DNA from: Fictibacillus aquaticus
Lineage (GTDB): Bacteria > Bacillota > Bacilli > Bacillales > Fictibacillaceae
Length of the DNA stretch: 56,957 bases
NCBI RefSeq assembly: GCF_002245695.1
Contig: NZ_NOII01000007.1
Span: 1 to 56,957, forward strand
Direction of reading: 5' to 3'
Below are positions 10,847 through 20,790 of the stretch, piece after piece. Position 1 is the stretch's first letter, and every line of letters starts with the position of its first letter. A program made the translations under genes and the position numbers. The notes beneath the pieces are model-generated. The model made no database searches. It was not told where the DNA came from and was given only the letters and a program-made list of their open reading frames with translations.

Positions 10847-11617
10847 TTAATTCCTGTTTTTTAAATAGATCATTAGCAGTCCCTTTAATGTTAGGAACGG
10901 GTCAACAATATCGATCAACTCACATTCCTGTGCGATCAATGCCGCCAAGCCGCCTGTCGCAATGACTTTCGGCTCTGTTTCCGACTGCTCTTTCATTCTT
11001 CTTACAATACCCTCAACCTGGCCGACATAACCGTACACGATACCCGCCTGCATAGCATTTACCGTGTTCTTGCCGACAATGCCGCCCTCAGGCTTCGCGA
11101 TCTCGATACGCGGCAGCTTAGCCGCCTTGGTATAGAGCGCTTCTGTCGAGATGCCTATTCCCGGTGCGATTGCTCCGCCCATATACTGCTTATCTTCGTT
11201 AATATAGCAGTAGGTAGTCGCTGTCCCGAAATCAACGATTACAAGCGGACCGCCGTATTCATGGATAGCCGCAATCGCGTTTACAATACGATCAGCTCCC
11301 ACTTCTCTCGGGTTTTCATATTTTATGTTCAGGCCTGTTTTGATGCCAGGGCCTACTACTAGAGGCTTTAAGCCGAAATATTTTTTGCACATGCGCTCAA
11401 GTGAGAACATGATTGGAGGCACTACAGAGGAAATAATAATGCCTTCTATGTCTTCCTTTTTTATGTTCACGTGACGAAAAAGATCCAGCACGAGCATACC
11501 GTACTCATCCTCTGTCTTCTCACGAGATGTTGCTATTCTCCAGTGGTGCTTAAGTTCATCGCCTTCATACAGACCTAAAACAATATTCGTGTTGCCTACG
11601 TCAAAAACGAAAATCAT
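10847..11617 (-). CDS. coaX: Type III pantothenate kinase
   Basis: First committed enzyme of coenzyme A synthesis; phosphorylates pantothenate and is not inhibited by CoA. The 256-residue protein belongs to the ASKHA ATPase fold: [15 protein letters not shown] is the phosphate-1 loop, [11 protein letters not shown] and VDFGTATTY carry the catalytic and phosphate-2 residues. It lies downstream of ftsH, separated from it by a repeat-rich gap of about 470 bp, and is followed by hslO. Confidence 0.96.
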   Translation of the reverse strand: MIFVFDVGNTNIVLGLYEGDELKHHWRIATSREKTEDEYGMLVLDLFRHVNIKKEDIEGIIISSVVPPIMFSLERMCKKYFGLKPLVVGPGIKTGLNIKYENPREVGADRIVNAIAAIHEYGGPLVIVDFGTATTYCYINEDKQYMGGAIAPGIGISTEALYTKAAKLPRIEIAKPEGGIVGKNTVNAMQAGIVYGYVGQVEGIVRRMKEQSETEPKVIATGGLAALIAQECELIDIVDPFLTLKGLLMIYLKNRN

Positions 11618-11721
11618 CGCTATGTCCCCACTTTAACTTAATAATCTCACTTCAAATAAAATACCACACCCAGCCGTTCCTTGCACGCAGGCTGACTTCC
11701 AAAAGATTATGAAAGACAAAA

Positions 11722-11790
11722 CTTGTTTTCTTAATCTATGTTGTTATTTAAGAACTCAAGGAAGCAGTTGATGGATTCAAGATGATTATG
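11722..11790. repeat. Hairpin element copy F, core missing
   Basis: The left flank of the family (TTGTTATTTAAGAACTC...GAAGCAGTTGAT) is joined directly to the right flank (GGATTCAAGATGATTATG) with no hairpin core. In copies B and D about 140 bp separate these two segments. The join is at a short TGA shared by both sides. Confidence 0.65.
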
Positions 11791-11846
11791 AATCTGTCCC
11801 TGTATTGCTTCGGAGAAGAAAACTAAGAATCAGAAAGCTCTTTTAC

Positions 11847-11965
11847 TTACGCACCTCCCACAGTTCGCTTCGTTGAAAATGTTAGCTAACATCGCCTGAG
11901 AGCAAAACCATCTTTTGCATCAGCGCTTCCCGTAGTTCGCTTCGATGAAAACGTTGTAGACATCG
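11847..11965. repeat. Imperfect direct repeat, 72-bp period
   Basis: Two copies of about 48 bp (11847-11893 and 11918-11965) share AGTTCGCTTCG, TGAAAA and ACATCG, 72 bp apart. They lie in the coaX-ftsH gap. No open reading frame of note and no function recognised. Confidence 0.65.
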
Positions 11966-12055
11966 AAACCTATAATTCCCCAAAACCAAATCCCTGTCTA
12001 AGAACCTAACCATTCAAAAATCTGATAAGTCCAACCAATTTCAAAAACCAAACAA

Positions 12056-12087
12056 CAAAAAAACCGCCCCATCAAAAGGGCGGCTTT
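12056..12087 (-). terminator. ftsH terminator
   Basis: AAAGCCGCCC-loop-GGGCGGTTT with a long T run on the minus strand, directly after the ftsH stop. Confidence 0.85.
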
Positions 12088-12089
12088 GC

Positions 12090-13988
12090 TTATGCGTCTT
12101 TATTGTTCTCGTCTTTCTTATGAATCGTTACTTTAACGTCATCAGAAGAAGTAGAGATTGTTTTGGAATCAGGAAGCTTGCCTGTGTTTACAAGCGCTTT
12201 GATTTGCTCTTCGTCCAGTGTTTCTACTTCTAGAAGCGTTTGGGCGATGATTTCGAGCTTTTCGCGGTTGTCTGTCAGGATCTGCTTACAGCGGTCGTAA
12301 GATTCTTTAACGATGCGCTGGATTTCCATATCGATTTCGTGAGCGATTGCATCACTGTAGTTCTGTTCGTTGTTAAAGTCGCGTCCAAGGAATACCTGTC
12401 CTTGAGAGCTGGAGCCGAACTGCATCGGTCCGAGTCTGTCACTCATACCGAATTCGGTTACCATGCTGCGCGCGATTCCGGTTACACGCTGGAAGTCGTT
12501 GTGTGCCCCTGTACTTACTTCATTGAACACGATCTCCTCTGCAACACGTCCGCCTAGTAGGCCGACGATCTTGTCGAGAAGCTCAGGCTTTGTCATGAAG
12601 TAGCGGTCTTCCTTAGGAAGCATTACTGTATATCCGCCAGCTTGGCCGCGCGGAACAACTGTTACTTTGTGAACCGTATCTGCACCTTCGAGAACAAGAC
12701 CGATTACAGTATGGCCTGCTTCGTGGTAAGCAACGATATTCTTTTCTTTTTGAGAGATGACGCGGTTTTTCTTGGCCGGACCGGCAATAACACGGTCGAT
12801 CGCCTCATCGACATCTTCAAGTTCGATCTTTTTCTTATTAGAACGGGCTGCCACAAGAGCTGCTTCATTCAATAAGTTCTCAAGATCCGCACCCGAGAAT
12901 CCAGGAGTACGCATCGCGATTGTCTTCAGGTTTACTTCTTCCGCTAAAGGCTTGTTGCGTGCATGAACCTTTAAGACTTCTTCACGGCCTTTAACGTCTG
13001 GACGGTTAACCGGAATCTGACGGTCAAAACGTCCCGGACGAAGAAGTGCCGGGTCAAGAATATCAGCACGGTTTGTCGCAGCGATGATGATGATTCCTTC
13101 ATTCACGCCGAAACCGTCCATCTCTACGAGCAATTGGTTCAGCGTTTGTTCACGCTCGTCATGGCCTCCGCCAAGACCAGCGCCACGCTGGCGTCCAACC
13201 GCATCAATTTCATCGATAAAGATGATACAAGGTGCGTTTTTCTTAGCGTTTTCAAACAAATCACGAACACGAGATGCACCGACACCGACAAACATTTCTA
13301 CGAAGTCAGAACCTGAAATCGAGAAGAACGGTACGCCGGCTTCCCCTGCTACTGCACGGGCTAAAAGCGTTTTACCTGTACCCGGAGGTCCTACAAGAAG
13401 AACCCCTTTAGGGATACGGGCACCGAGTGTAGAGAATTTGCGCGGATCTTTCAGGAATTCAACTACTTCCACAAGTTCCTGCTTCTCTTCATCTGCGCCA
13501 GCTACGTCTTTGAACGTTACCTTTTTCTTCTCTTCGTTATAGAGCTTTGCTTTGCTCTTTCCGAAGTTCATCACACGGCTGCCGCCGCCTTGAGCCTGGT
13601 TAAGCAGGAAGAAGAATAAGATAAAGATAATAACAAACGGAATGATGGATGTGAAGAACGTCACCCAGCCGCTAGTCTGTTCCTGTTTTTTCAGGTCGAC
13701 TTTCGCCGTTTTTGCCAGCTCTTTAATTTCGTTAAAATCATTAAGAGGTGCATTTGTCTCGAACATCTTATCTTTTGGATAGTTTTCGAGCTTTCCTCTT
13801 ACAATGTACACTCCGCCCTCAGGCTGGTACTGAATGCTTTCCACTTGGCCTGCTTCGATATATTTAACGAGCTGGTCATAACGGATCGGCTGCACTTCAT
13901 TTTTCGTTCCATTAAAGAAACTTACTACGCCCACCACGACTAAGAAGATGAGCAAATAAAATATAGTATTCCGGAAGATTCGATTCAT
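12090..13988 (-). CDS. ftsH: ATP-dependent zinc metalloprotease FtsH
   Basis: Membrane-anchored AAA protease that degrades unassembled and regulatory proteins and, in B. subtilis, is needed for stress tolerance and sporulation. The 632-residue protein has two membrane segments (about 8-25 and 110-129) flanking an extracytoplasmic domain, Walker A GPPGTGKT at 200-207, Walker B IIFIDE at 255-260, the second region of homology ([15 protein letters not shown]) and the zinc-protease motif HEAGH at 422-426. It follows hprT, as in B. subtilis, and has its own terminator. Confidence 0.97.
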   Translation of the reverse strand: MNRIFRNTIFYLLIFLVVVGVVSFFNGTKNEVQPIRYDQLVKYIEAGQVESIQYQPEGGVYIVRGKLENYPKDKMFETNAPLNDFNEIKELAKTAKVDLKKQEQTSGWVTFFTSIIPFVIIFILFFFLLNQAQGGGSRVMNFGKSKAKLYNEEKKKVTFKDVAGADEEKQELVEVVEFLKDPRKFSTLGARIPKGVLLVGPPGTGKTLLARAVAGEAGVPFFSISGSDFVEMFVGVGASRVRDLFENAKKNAPCIIFIDEIDAVGRQRGAGLGGGHDEREQTLNQLLVEMDGFGVNEGIIIIAATNRADILDPALLRPGRFDRQIPVNRPDVKGREEVLKVHARNKPLAEEVNLKTIAMRTPGFSGADLENLLNEAALVAARSNKKKIELEDVDEAIDRVIAGPAKKNRVISQKEKNIVAYHEAGHTVIGLVLEGADTVHKVTVVPRGQAGGYTVMLPKEDRYFMTKPELLDKIVGLLGGRVAEEIVFNEVSTGAHNDFQRVTGIARSMVTEFGMSDRLGPMQFGSSSQGQVFLGRDFNNEQNYSDAIAHEIDMEIQRIVKESYDRCKQILTDNREKLEIIAQTLLEVETLDEEQIKALVNTGKLPDSKTISTSSDDVKVTIHKKDENNKDA

Positions 13989-14046
13989 CCCTTACCTCCT
14001 CAACAGACAATAAGCATGCTATTTGGGAAAATTAGTGCTTCCTGTT

Positions 14047-14589
14047 TTATTTATTCTCATAGATCTCCGGCTTTAAAACTCCGATATACGGAAGGTTTCG
14101 GTAGCGTTCGATATAATCGAGACCATATCCTACTACGAATGCATCAGGGACGATAAATCCGGCAAGGTCTGGCTTAATATCTACTCTTCGTCCTGTCGGT
14201 TTGTCGAGCAGCGTTACGATCTTAACTGATTTTGCCTTACGGTGAAGGAAAAGCTGAACCAGGTAGCTTAGCGTTAATCCACTGTCAATAATATCTTCGA
14301 CAATGATGACGTCGCGTCCTTCAAGCGACGTGTCTAAATCTTTAATTATTTTGACTTCACCTGAAGAAACTGTGGAAGCACCGTAGCTGGACACTGCCAT
14401 CAGATCATATTCAAGGTGAATATCCATCCGCTTGATAAGGTCTGCCATGAATGGCAGCGCACCCTTCAGTACTCCGATTACAAGCGGAAACCGGTCTTTG
14501 TATTCCTCCGAAAGCTGTGCTCCTAATTCCTCGATCTTTTCTTGGATCGCTTCAGCGGAAATTAAGACCTCTTTCATTTCATTATGCAT
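14047..14589 (-). CDS. hprT: Hypoxanthine-guanine phosphoribosyltransferase
   Basis: Salvages hypoxanthine and guanine to IMP and GMP with PRPP. The 180-residue protein has the PRPP-binding motif [17 protein letters not shown] and the flexible-loop [15 protein letters not shown]; the C-terminal [18 protein letters not shown] is typical. I chose the ATG at 14589, 9 bases after TAGGAGG, giving the length of the B. subtilis enzyme; the frame is open upstream into tilS. The tilS stop is 13 bases away, so the two are cotranscribed; in B. subtilis HprT also forms a regulatory complex with TilS. Confidence 0.95.
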   Translation of the reverse strand: MHNEMKEVLISAEAIQEKIEELGAQLSEEYKDRFPLVIGVLKGALPFMADLIKRMDIHLEYDLMAVSSYGASTVSSGEVKIIKDLDTSLEGRDVIIVEDIIDSGLTLSYLVQLFLHRKAKSVKIVTLLDKPTGRRVDIKPDLAGFIVPDAFVVGYGLDYIERYRNLPYIGVLKPEIYENK

Positions 14590-14602
14590 GTTGACAAGCC
14601 TC

Positions 14603-16003
14603 CTAGACGTCCTGGCAATATTTTCGAAAGTGTATGGCAAACCACTTTTCCGAATGTGCGGGCTTATGAGCGCTTATTAGGGCAGAATGCTTTAGCCCCG
14701 GCAGCCATAGAATATTTCCTTCAGCATCTTCTACAACCGGCCAGATGTTTCGCTCGGTCTGCGGAATCTTACTGTCAATGAAAATATCCTTCAGCTTCCG
14801 CGACCCGGCCATCCCGGACAGTGTCATTCTGTCACCAGCCCGGCGGCTGCGGACTGTAAGCGGCAGCTTTACCTCTTCACTCGCACATACAAAAACATCT
14901 TTTCCTCTGTCGATAGAGGCCGTTTCCAGCATTTCTGCAGACAGTTCGCCTGCCTCAAGAACAAGAACTCCCGGAATGGGAATTTCGTAACTGAAGTCTG
15001 CATGTTCCGCCTCTTCTGCAAATGTGAAAAGGCATGAATCATAGGATTTTTTCACCCTTAAGCCTGATGGGAAATGAAGGATTCCTGATGGCTGCACACT
15101 GTTTAGCAATGCTAAAAACGTCTCTTTATGTAATGAGGAAAGAGATGAAGGGATTTGTTTATACAGATAGTTCAATATTAGAGTAATCCCTCTTTTTTGT
15201 AAAGGAATAGGCATTTTCAAAAATGCTGGAACAGACAGCACGCATTCCTTCTCTGCCAGTACTGTTAAAGCTTCTGATAGGGCAGATTCCGCCTGCTTCA
15301 TCATGTACGTTTCATCTTCTGAAATAGTTTCACTAAATTGCTGAAACCTCTTGTGAACCGACGGATTTTCCTGTTTCAGAAACGGCAGTACGGCTTGCCT
15401 GTAGCGATTTCTTGTATATTTCCCGCTCTTGTTGCTCGGATCATGCACAGGCTGAATATCGTTCACCTCACAATATTGCTCGATTTCAGCCTTTGTTATA
15501 CAGAGAAAAGGGCGAATAATCTTTCCGTCAGTAAATTTTCTTACGGCACGGATTCCCGAAAGACTCTCTCCCTCGCTTCCTCTGACAAGCCTCATGAGAA
15601 TCGTTTCCGTCTGATCGTCCCCATGATGCCCGAGTGCCAGCGCCTCTGCTCCGTACATGTTCATCACTTCAGCAAAAAAATTGTATCGCAGCTCCCGTGC
15701 TGCTGATTGAAGCGGCTGCCCTGTCCTTTTCATATGCCCCGCGACGTCTAGAGTCTGTCCAGCGAAGATAATATCTTTTTCCCTGCAAAAGCTTTCTACA
15801 AACCGGCATTCTGTAGCAGATTCTTCGCCCCTAAGGCCATGGTCGGCAGATGCTGCGATAATCCGCAGCTTGCGGCTGTGCGAGAGCTTCCAGAAATAGT
15901 GCAGCAGAGCGAGCGAATCCGGCCCGCCGGATACTCCGACCACAACGGTACGGACAGAATCGAGCATTTTATGTTTTGATATAAACCGTTCGACTTCTTG
16001 CAA
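14603..16003 (-). CDS. tilS: tRNA(Ile)-lysidine synthase
   Basis: Modifies C34 of the CAU-anticodon tRNA-Ile to lysidine, changing both its codon reading and its charging; essential. The 466-residue protein has the N-type ATP-pyrophosphatase loop [16 protein letters not shown] at the N terminus, [19 protein letters not shown], and the C-terminal TilS domains with RSRRAGDRM and [13 protein letters not shown] chose a TTG start at 16003: it lies 9 bases after AAAGGAG and puts GGPDS at the same distance from the start (30 residues) as in B. subtilis TilS. The ATG pair at 16036-16039 has no ribosome site. Confidence 0.93.
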   Translation of the reverse strand: MQEVERFISKHKMLDSVRTVVVGVSGGPDSLALLHYFWKLSHSRKLRIIAASADHGLRGEESATECRFVESFCREKDIIFAGQTLDVAGHMKRTGQPLQSAARELRYNFFAEVMNMYGAEALALGHHGDDQTETILMRLVRGSEGESLSGIRAVRKFTDGKIIRPFLCITKAEIEQYCEVNDIQPVHDPSNKSGKYTRNRYRQAVLPFLKQENPSVHKRFQQFSETISEDETYMMKQAESALSEALTVLAEKECVLSVPAFLKMPIPLQKRGITLILNYLYKQIPSSLSSLHKETFLALLNSVQPSGILHFPSGLRVKKSYDSCLFTFAEEAEHADFSYEIPIPGVLVLEAGELSAEMLETASIDRGKDVFVCASEEVKLPLTVRSRRAGDRMTLSGMAGSRKLKDIFIDSKIPQTERNIWPVVEDAEGNILWLPGLKHSALISAHKPAHSEKWFAIHFRKYCQDV

Positions 16004-16064
16004 GACTTTCTGCTCCTTTACGTCTTTTCCACACATCATAACAGAAACTCGGGCTTCAGTTCGC

Positions 16065-17072
16065 TTACATCGTCTGTCCGATCATATAAAAAAGATAAAG
16101 AATAGAAAAAAACGTAAATAACAGGACGGTCTCAAACGCCCAGCTTTTTTTCTTCTGCCTTCTCACCTGCCTGGTCGTTTGCTGAGGAGAAGGTTTTGCG
16201 GTGCTTGCAGCAGGCTTTTTGACAGGCGGGGATTTCTGAGAAGGTGCCGGCTGCCTGTCATGGTGCAGCAGCAAAAGCAGATCATGCTTCATCTCTTCCG
16301 CACTCTTATATTTTCCTTGCAGCGCTTTTTTGATTATACTCTCGTAAGGCTGCAGCTTACCCGATTTTCGCACCGCTTCAAAAAGCTGCCGCGAAGGCTC
16401 AGCTTTCTTTTGAAACCGTGCCGGGTACGCACTGTTGATCATGATCATCGCAGCAGAAAAAAGGTCGTAGGATGGCTCTGCTACTCTTGAGCCCAGCCCC
16501 CAATAACCTCTGTCAAAAAACTCGGTGTATTCTTTTATCGACCTTCCAAGCTGGGTGGTCCCTCCGACGTCAATCCATCTGATCTTGTACGGCGGTCCTG
16601 TCACGAGAAGGTTGTCAGGCTTCAGGTCTCCAAACGCCCAACCCGCTTCATGCAGTTTCTGCAGGCTGTTCAGCAGCTGAAGTATGATGATTCCGAACCA
16701 CTCCGGCCCGTTTCTGTCTAAAAACTCGAACACATTCTCGCCCTTTAAATAATCCATCACATAAAAAGGATAACGGCCGCTCGTACTGTTCCAGTCGTCC
16801 ACATCGATTAAAGAGGGCCCGAGGACAATACCCTGGACCCTTGAAAAATGCTTCAGCACGTTTACTTCTGAAGTGATCGACATACTGTCATGGCCGATTT
16901 TCAGCGCAACAGAACCTCGCGCACTGTCGGCTAGATAAACAGCACCTGTCGCACCGTACCCGAGCAGCCTTCTGATGGCATACTCGTTATGGTGCCACTT
17001 GCCTCTAATTCTTTCACCTCTGACTAAATTACATACCGGATTCTTTGAAATATCCATCCCTTGGTTCATCAT
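16065..17072 (-). CDS. yabT: Membrane-anchored Ser/Thr protein kinase YabT
   Basis: Hanks-type kinase, about 335 residues. In B. subtilis YabT is made during sporulation, sits at the septum, is stimulated by DNA and phosphorylates RecA. Visible here: glycine-rich loop GYGATGAVYLA, the VALKIG lysine, catalytic loop GDLKPDNLLV (Gly rather than Arg before Asp, so not an RD kinase) and WIDVGG in place of DFG. A basic stretch (RQVRRQKKKSW) precedes a C-terminal membrane segment of about 20 residues. It overlaps the end of yabS. Start uncertain: ATG at 17072, ATG at 17069 or GTG at 17075, all with a distant AGAGGA site. Confidence 0.88.
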   Translation of the reverse strand: MMNQGMDISKNPVCNLVRGERIRGKWHHNEYAIRRLLGYGATGAVYLADSARGSVALKIGHDSMSITSEVNVLKHFSRVQGIVLGPSLIDVDDWNSTSGRYPFYVMDYLKGENVFEFLDRNGPEWFGIIILQLLNSLQKLHEAGWAFGDLKPDNLLVTGPPYKIRWIDVGGTTQLGRSIKEYTEFFDRGYWGLGSRVAEPSYDLFSAAMIMINSAYPARFQKKAEPSRQLFEAVRKSGKLQPYESIIKKALQGKYKSAEEMKHDLLLLLHHDRQPAPSQKSPPVKKPAASTAKPSPQQTTRQVRRQKKKSWAFETVLLFTFFSILYLFYMIGQTM

Positions 17073-17787
17073 CACGGGAAAGCAGTCCTCTCTTTGAGCG
17101 GCGGCTCTGGAAAATGGATATCGCTTCCTTGATCGCCGGTCCGGTCGGTGTGATGCCCCCAAGTTCTACTTGGCTCAGCATTTTCGTAACCGATTCAAGC
17201 CTGCTTGACCAATCCATGAGCAGCTCCGCGTCATATTTCTTTCCTGGGAAAACACAGACAGCAAACTGGTTATCTCCTATTCTAGAATTCAAAGAGATGG
17301 ACAGATCCAGCAGAGACTCCTGGACTGTCGCCATCTTATCTTCCATACTTCCTGAAGCATCAATCAGCAGCAGCACCTCAAGGTCCATTGTCTCACCGAG
17401 TTCATCGACGACCTCCATCACTTCTCCTCTTTTATCAGGAGGAAGGTCATCGAGTGTGCTTTTCCCGCCTAATATTTGCTGCAGCTCGCCGTTCACTACA
17501 CCCTGTATCGTCTGTGTCATCGCTTTTCTCGTAACCATCTGAACAGTCTGGGAAAGCTGCTTCGTATACACGATCTGGCTGATTCCTCCGCCAGCTGAAG
17601 CGATTTCTTCTACCTCTTTTAATCCTTGTCTATGATACTCTGGCATGTTTTCATTCAAAACACCGATTACATTGACCGTGATTCCCTGCTCGCTGGCGAG
17701 TGCCGCCATCGCGACCGGATCGCTCCCCTGATTTGAGCATCCGTCCGTTATAAGCAGAATCTGACGAAGTGTTCCTTTTTTACGCAT
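17029..17787 (-). CDS. yabS: VWA-domain protein YabS
   Basis: A 252-residue cytoplasmic protein with two von Willebrand A-like halves. The first begins ILLITDGCSNQGSDP with a partial MIDAS; the second has LLLIDASGSMEDKM, a complete DxSxS metal-binding motif, and GGITPTGPAIKEA. The B. subtilis homologue lies in the same place between spoIIE and yabT; its biochemical role is unknown to me. Three ATGs in a row occur at 17793-17787; the third is best placed (8 bases) after AAAGGGG. The gene overlaps yabT by about 44 bases, so the pair is probably coupled. Confidence 0.87.
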   Translation of the reverse strand: MRKKGTLRQILLITDGCSNQGSDPVAMAALASEQGITVNVIGVLNENMPEYHRQGLKEVEEIASAGGGISQIVYTKQLSQTVQMVTRKAMTQTIQGVVNGELQQILGGKSTLDDLPPDKRGEVMEVVDELGETMDLEVLLLIDASGSMEDKMATVQESLLDLSISLNSRIGDNQFAVCVFPGKKYDAELLMDWSSRLESVTKMLSQVELGGITPTGPAIKEAISIFQSRRSKRGLLSRDDEPRDGYFKESGM

Positions 17788-17867
17788 CATCATTTCCCCT
17801 TTCACCAATAGATTTCTTATCACCATCCTTGTCATTCAAACGTTTTTCTATACTTGCTGACGGTGCA

Positions 17868-17905
17868 AAAAAAGAGAGAAAAAGCGGAGACCGCTTTTTC
17901 CCTCT
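17868..17905 (-). terminator. spoIIE terminator
   Basis: AGAGGGAAAAAGCGG-TCT-CCGCTTTTTCTCTCT followed by T residues on the minus strand, overlapping the spoIIE stop. It separates spoIIE from yabS. Confidence 0.8.
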
Positions 17906-20396
17906 AGTTCGCATGCTTTCGATTAATGTTGATTTTCGGATAATGCGGGATGACCGACCACTTTGGCGTGTTGCGGTTGATTTTGATGACAACGACCGTC
18001 ATATCATCCTCGATCTGGTTATGGCCTGTCCTCACCACTTCCTCCATAAGCAGATCCGCAATTTCCTGAGGATCTTCCGTTTCCATCTCGCGGATTTTCC
18101 GCTTCAGCCATGCATCGATGTTTTCAATATGCTTCGGTCCTTCGTAAATACCGTCACTCATCATGATGAGGAAATCTCCTGCTTTCAGCTGTTCGCTCAC
18201 GACTTCAACGTCAAAGTCATCAATGATGCCCATCGGCAGGTTGCTCGCTTTGATCATATGAACCTGATCGGCGCGCTTCACAAAGCTAGGAGTAGAACCG
18301 ATCTTTAGGAATTTTACCGATGCATCCTGCAGATCGACCATCGCAAGATCAAGTGTAGAGAAGATTTCATCTGTCGTGCGGAGTGACAGTATCGAGTTAA
18401 CGGACTTGATCGCAACCTCTTCATCAATGCCTGACTGTAGAATTTTTCGCAGCAGCTGCAGTGTTTCATTGCTTTCCTGGAACGCTCTCTCGCCGTTGCC
18501 CATCCCATCTGCGATCGCAACAGCAAATTTACCTCCGCCGAGTTCAATCATCGAGTGGCTGTCGCCAGAGAGCCACGCACCGCCTTTTGCAGCCGATGCG
18601 ATACCTGTTTCGACCACATACTCTTTAGCTGATCGGAACGTGATATAGCAATAGCCGTTCGGGAAATTAGCGCACTCTTCTTTTGCGACGAGGATCGTCT
18701 CTTCCAAAATATCCGATAATAACGGCGCGATGATTTTCTCCCCAACACCGCCGCCTCCGCAGTACGGAATGCTCAGTTCGATATCAACGTTAGATGCTTC
18801 AAGGCTGTACACTTCAATATGAGCGATGTTGATGCCCGCATTATATAAGGTGTCTTTAATCTGTTCTTCCTGAATTTGATGGTTCTCCTGTTCGCGCTGA
18901 ATTTCCTTCGCGAAATTGCCCATTACCTGCGAAACGCCCATAAGCTGATCGGCCACGAGACGCCTGCTTTCCTGCACCTGCTGCTTCAGCTTCTGGCTCG
19001 CTTTGAACTGCGAAAGCTCCTGAAGGATCAGGTCGCTCACCTTTTTATGCTTGATGCAGTGAACCTCCCACTCCCGCTTCAGTTTCCTGTCGCGGATTTC
19101 TTCATACATTTCCTGTTCGGTCATGATCTGGTTCATATAATCATACGTTTTATTAAAATTCGCTGCCCAGCAATGCTCTTTTTTGAAGCAAGTCTGGCAT
19201 GTTTTTTCCGTAATATTGCTTAAGAACAGATCAACCTCACGCGTTCCGTCTTCTTCTTGAGCCTGCATGCCTGCACTCGTAAAGGAATGAGACAGCGCCT
19301 GAAACAGAGAGGAGAACTGCTCTACTCGGTTTGCGGTCACATCGCGCACCTTTTTTACATATTGCTGCTGTTCATTCGAATACTCCCTTGATCCCGGGAT
19401 ATATTTTGATATCGTTGAAATGGCCGCCTTTGGAGTGATTAAAAACAGAGCGACCGCCGCAAGTGATTCGAGGACTGCGGGAAAAAGGGCTTCTTTTCCT
19501 TCTCCATAGAGCCCGATCATGACAGTGGCGATAAGAAGCCCTAGGCCAACGCCGATCTTCTTCCCTTCTTTCAGCAATCCACCAAGCAAACCTGAAAACG
19601 CCAGCAGACTCATCTGATACAAGCTGGCAACTTGAGCAAGGCTCAAGATAAGGCCGGTCACAACGCCGACTGTGGAGCCAATCGCTGCTCCGCCGGTAAA
19701 AGCAAACATCAAGACAAGATATCTTGAAACAATATGTTCCACAGATAAGCCATACATGACCCATCCGATCGTTCCAGTCATAACAGATGCAAGCAAGATC
19801 ATCAGACAGACAATCTCTTCGTTTTTTAATGACTGCGGAACCCGTTTCATCGTTAATAGCGGTATGCTCTGCAGGAAGATTAGGGTCAGAACGAGACTTA
19901 ATCCCGCCTCTACTAATCCTGTCATCACATCGCTCTGTTCAATCGTTCCCGTAATCGAGGTGAGGGCCATCCTCGCCCCGATGCTCGAAATGAACACCAA
20001 GATCGGCAGCATCCCAAGCCTGTTTTTAATGAACCGATCCCCCGCTTTCTGTAAAATCGCATAAATGATTAAACCTGCGAGGATAAAAATTGCGTTCGCT
20101 GGTTTATGTGAAAACGTTCCTGCCAGCACAGCCAGCACAGCAATACCTGTCCGTTCTTTTTTTAATACAAAAACAGCAGCTGCAAATGGCAGCGCGAACG
20201 GAGCCAGCTCTGATAATATGAGAGCCCGTCCAAGCAAAAAGCCGATTCCAAACAGCAAAATGCGCCAGTTCAAAAAGATCCGGCTCACGAGATTGAGCCA
20301 TTTTCTGCCTGTCTGGTACGCTGCTGTTTGAGACCTTTCAATCCACGCCATTCCCCGAATTGGTTCCAACACTTCCTGTTCGAGCTTCTGCCACAT
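17904..20396 (-). CDS. spoIIE: Stage II sporulation protein E, serine phosphatase
   Basis: Dephosphorylates SpoIIAA-P to activate sigma-F in the forespore and helps polar septum formation with FtsZ. The 830-residue protein has an N-terminal region of about ten membrane segments (residues 30-310), a central regulatory region with Cys pairs (CQTCFKKEHC), and a C-terminal PP2C domain with metal-binding aspartates in AIADGMGNG and MMSDGIYEG. The ATG at 20396 is chosen because an upstream in-frame ATG at 20450 lies inside the promoter spacer and cannot be in the mRNA. Transcription is from a Spo0A-type promoter at 20433-20466. Confidence 0.97.
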   Translation of the reverse strand: MWQKLEQEVLEPIRGMAWIERSQTAAYQTGRKWLNLVSRIFLNWRILLFGIGFLLGRALILSELAPFALPFAAAVFVLKKERTGIAVLAVLAGTFSHKPANAIFILAGLIIYAILQKAGDRFIKNRLGMLPILVFISSIGARMALTSITGTIEQSDVMTGLVEAGLSLVLTLIFLQSIPLLTMKRVPQSLKNEEIVCLMILLASVMTGTIGWVMYGLSVEHIVSRYLVLMFAFTGGAAIGSTVGVVTGLILSLAQVASLYQMSLLAFSGLLGGLLKEGKKIGVGLGLLIATVMIGLYGEGKEALFPAVLESLAAVALFLITPKAAISTISKYIPGSREYSNEQQQYVKKVRDVTANRVEQFSSLFQALSHSFTSAGMQAQEEDGTREVDLFLSNITEKTCQTCFKKEHCWAANFNKTYDYMNQIMTEQEMYEEIRDRKLKREWEVHCIKHKKVSDLILQELSQFKASQKLKQQVQESRRLVADQLMGVSQVMGNFAKEIQREQENHQIQEEQIKDTLYNAGINIAHIEVYSLEASNVDIELSIPYCGGGGVGEKIIAPLLSDILEETILVAKEECANFPNGYCYITFRSAKEYVVETGIASAAKGGAWLSGDSHSMIELGGGKFAVAIADGMGNGERAFQESNETLQLLRKILQSGIDEEVAIKSVNSILSLRTTDEIFSTLDLAMVDLQDASVKFLKIGSTPSFVKRADQVHMIKASNLPMGIIDDFDVEVVSEQLKAGDFLIMMSDGIYEGPKHIENIDAWLKRKIREMETEDPQEIADLLMEEVVRTGHNQIEDDMTVVVIKINRNTPKWSVIPHYPKININRKHAN

Positions 20397-20432
20397 CCCC
20401 CACACCACCCGTTTCGTTGTATTGTGCTTTCG

Positions 20433-20466
20433 ATTATAACGCGGCGGCATTTGAATATTTTGTCAA
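20433..20466 (-). promoter_or_regulatory. spoIIE promoter, Spo0A-activated type, 22-bp spacer
   Basis: Perfect TTGACA (20461-20466) and perfect TATAAT (20433-20438) are separated by 22 bp, too far for unaided sigma-A polymerase. B. subtilis spoIIE and spoIIG promoters have the same abnormal spacing (21 and 22 bp) and need Spo0A-P. A 0A-like box TTTGTCAAA overlaps the -35 (20459-20467), and TTCGTCGAG lies upstream at 20493-20501 (read on the minus strand). Confidence 0.88.
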
Positions 20467-20675
20467 AACAAGAATGGGTATTCCAAAAACTTCTCGACGA
20501 ATTCTCGCAATATCGTTAGGGAGACACGAAAAGAGGAGCGGTGAAGGTAAAAAAGCAGGGAAATACGAGGTTATTATCCATATATCGTTTTTTTGTGACG
20601 TGATTCATAACTTTAATTTAGGGATTTAGGGTGAAATTTGTTTTGTTTAGAAAAATAAAAAATTGGTTATACACT

Positions 20676-20790
20676 GACCGGTTTATTTAGCTAGACCCGT
20701 AAATTTGGATTTTGACCCGTAAATCTAGAGTTCGACCCGTAACCACTTAAATTAGACCCGCAATTTCCCGTTTAGACCCGCAAATCCTTA
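20676..20790. repeat. Phased GACCCG tandem array 1
   Basis: GACCCG recurs at 20694, 20714, 20734, 20755 and 20775, a 20-20-21-20 bp phasing, with a GACCG relic at 20676. Units resemble GACCCGTAAATCTGGATTTT, becoming TTAGACCCGCAATTTCCCGT at the right. It is followed by AGATAACCGG at about 20833. A paralogous array with identical phasing lies at 56683. The rest of the 20467-20921 gap is AT-rich and holds nothing else I recognise. Confidence 0.9.

Noticed and set aside
18376-18648. Reading frames antisense to spoIIE, ftsH and other large genes
   Set aside because: Numerous and long only because the opposite strand is well-constrained coding sequence; compositions are Ser/Arg-rich shadows without ribosome sites.
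20397-20450. Longer SpoIIE starting at ATG 20450
   Set aside because: That ATG is inside the 22-bp spacer of the promoter and has no ribosome site.
20676-20790. CRISPR array
   Set aside because: Units of 20-21 bp are contiguous with only a hexamer conserved; there are no unique spacers of 30 bp, no long identical repeats and no cas genes.
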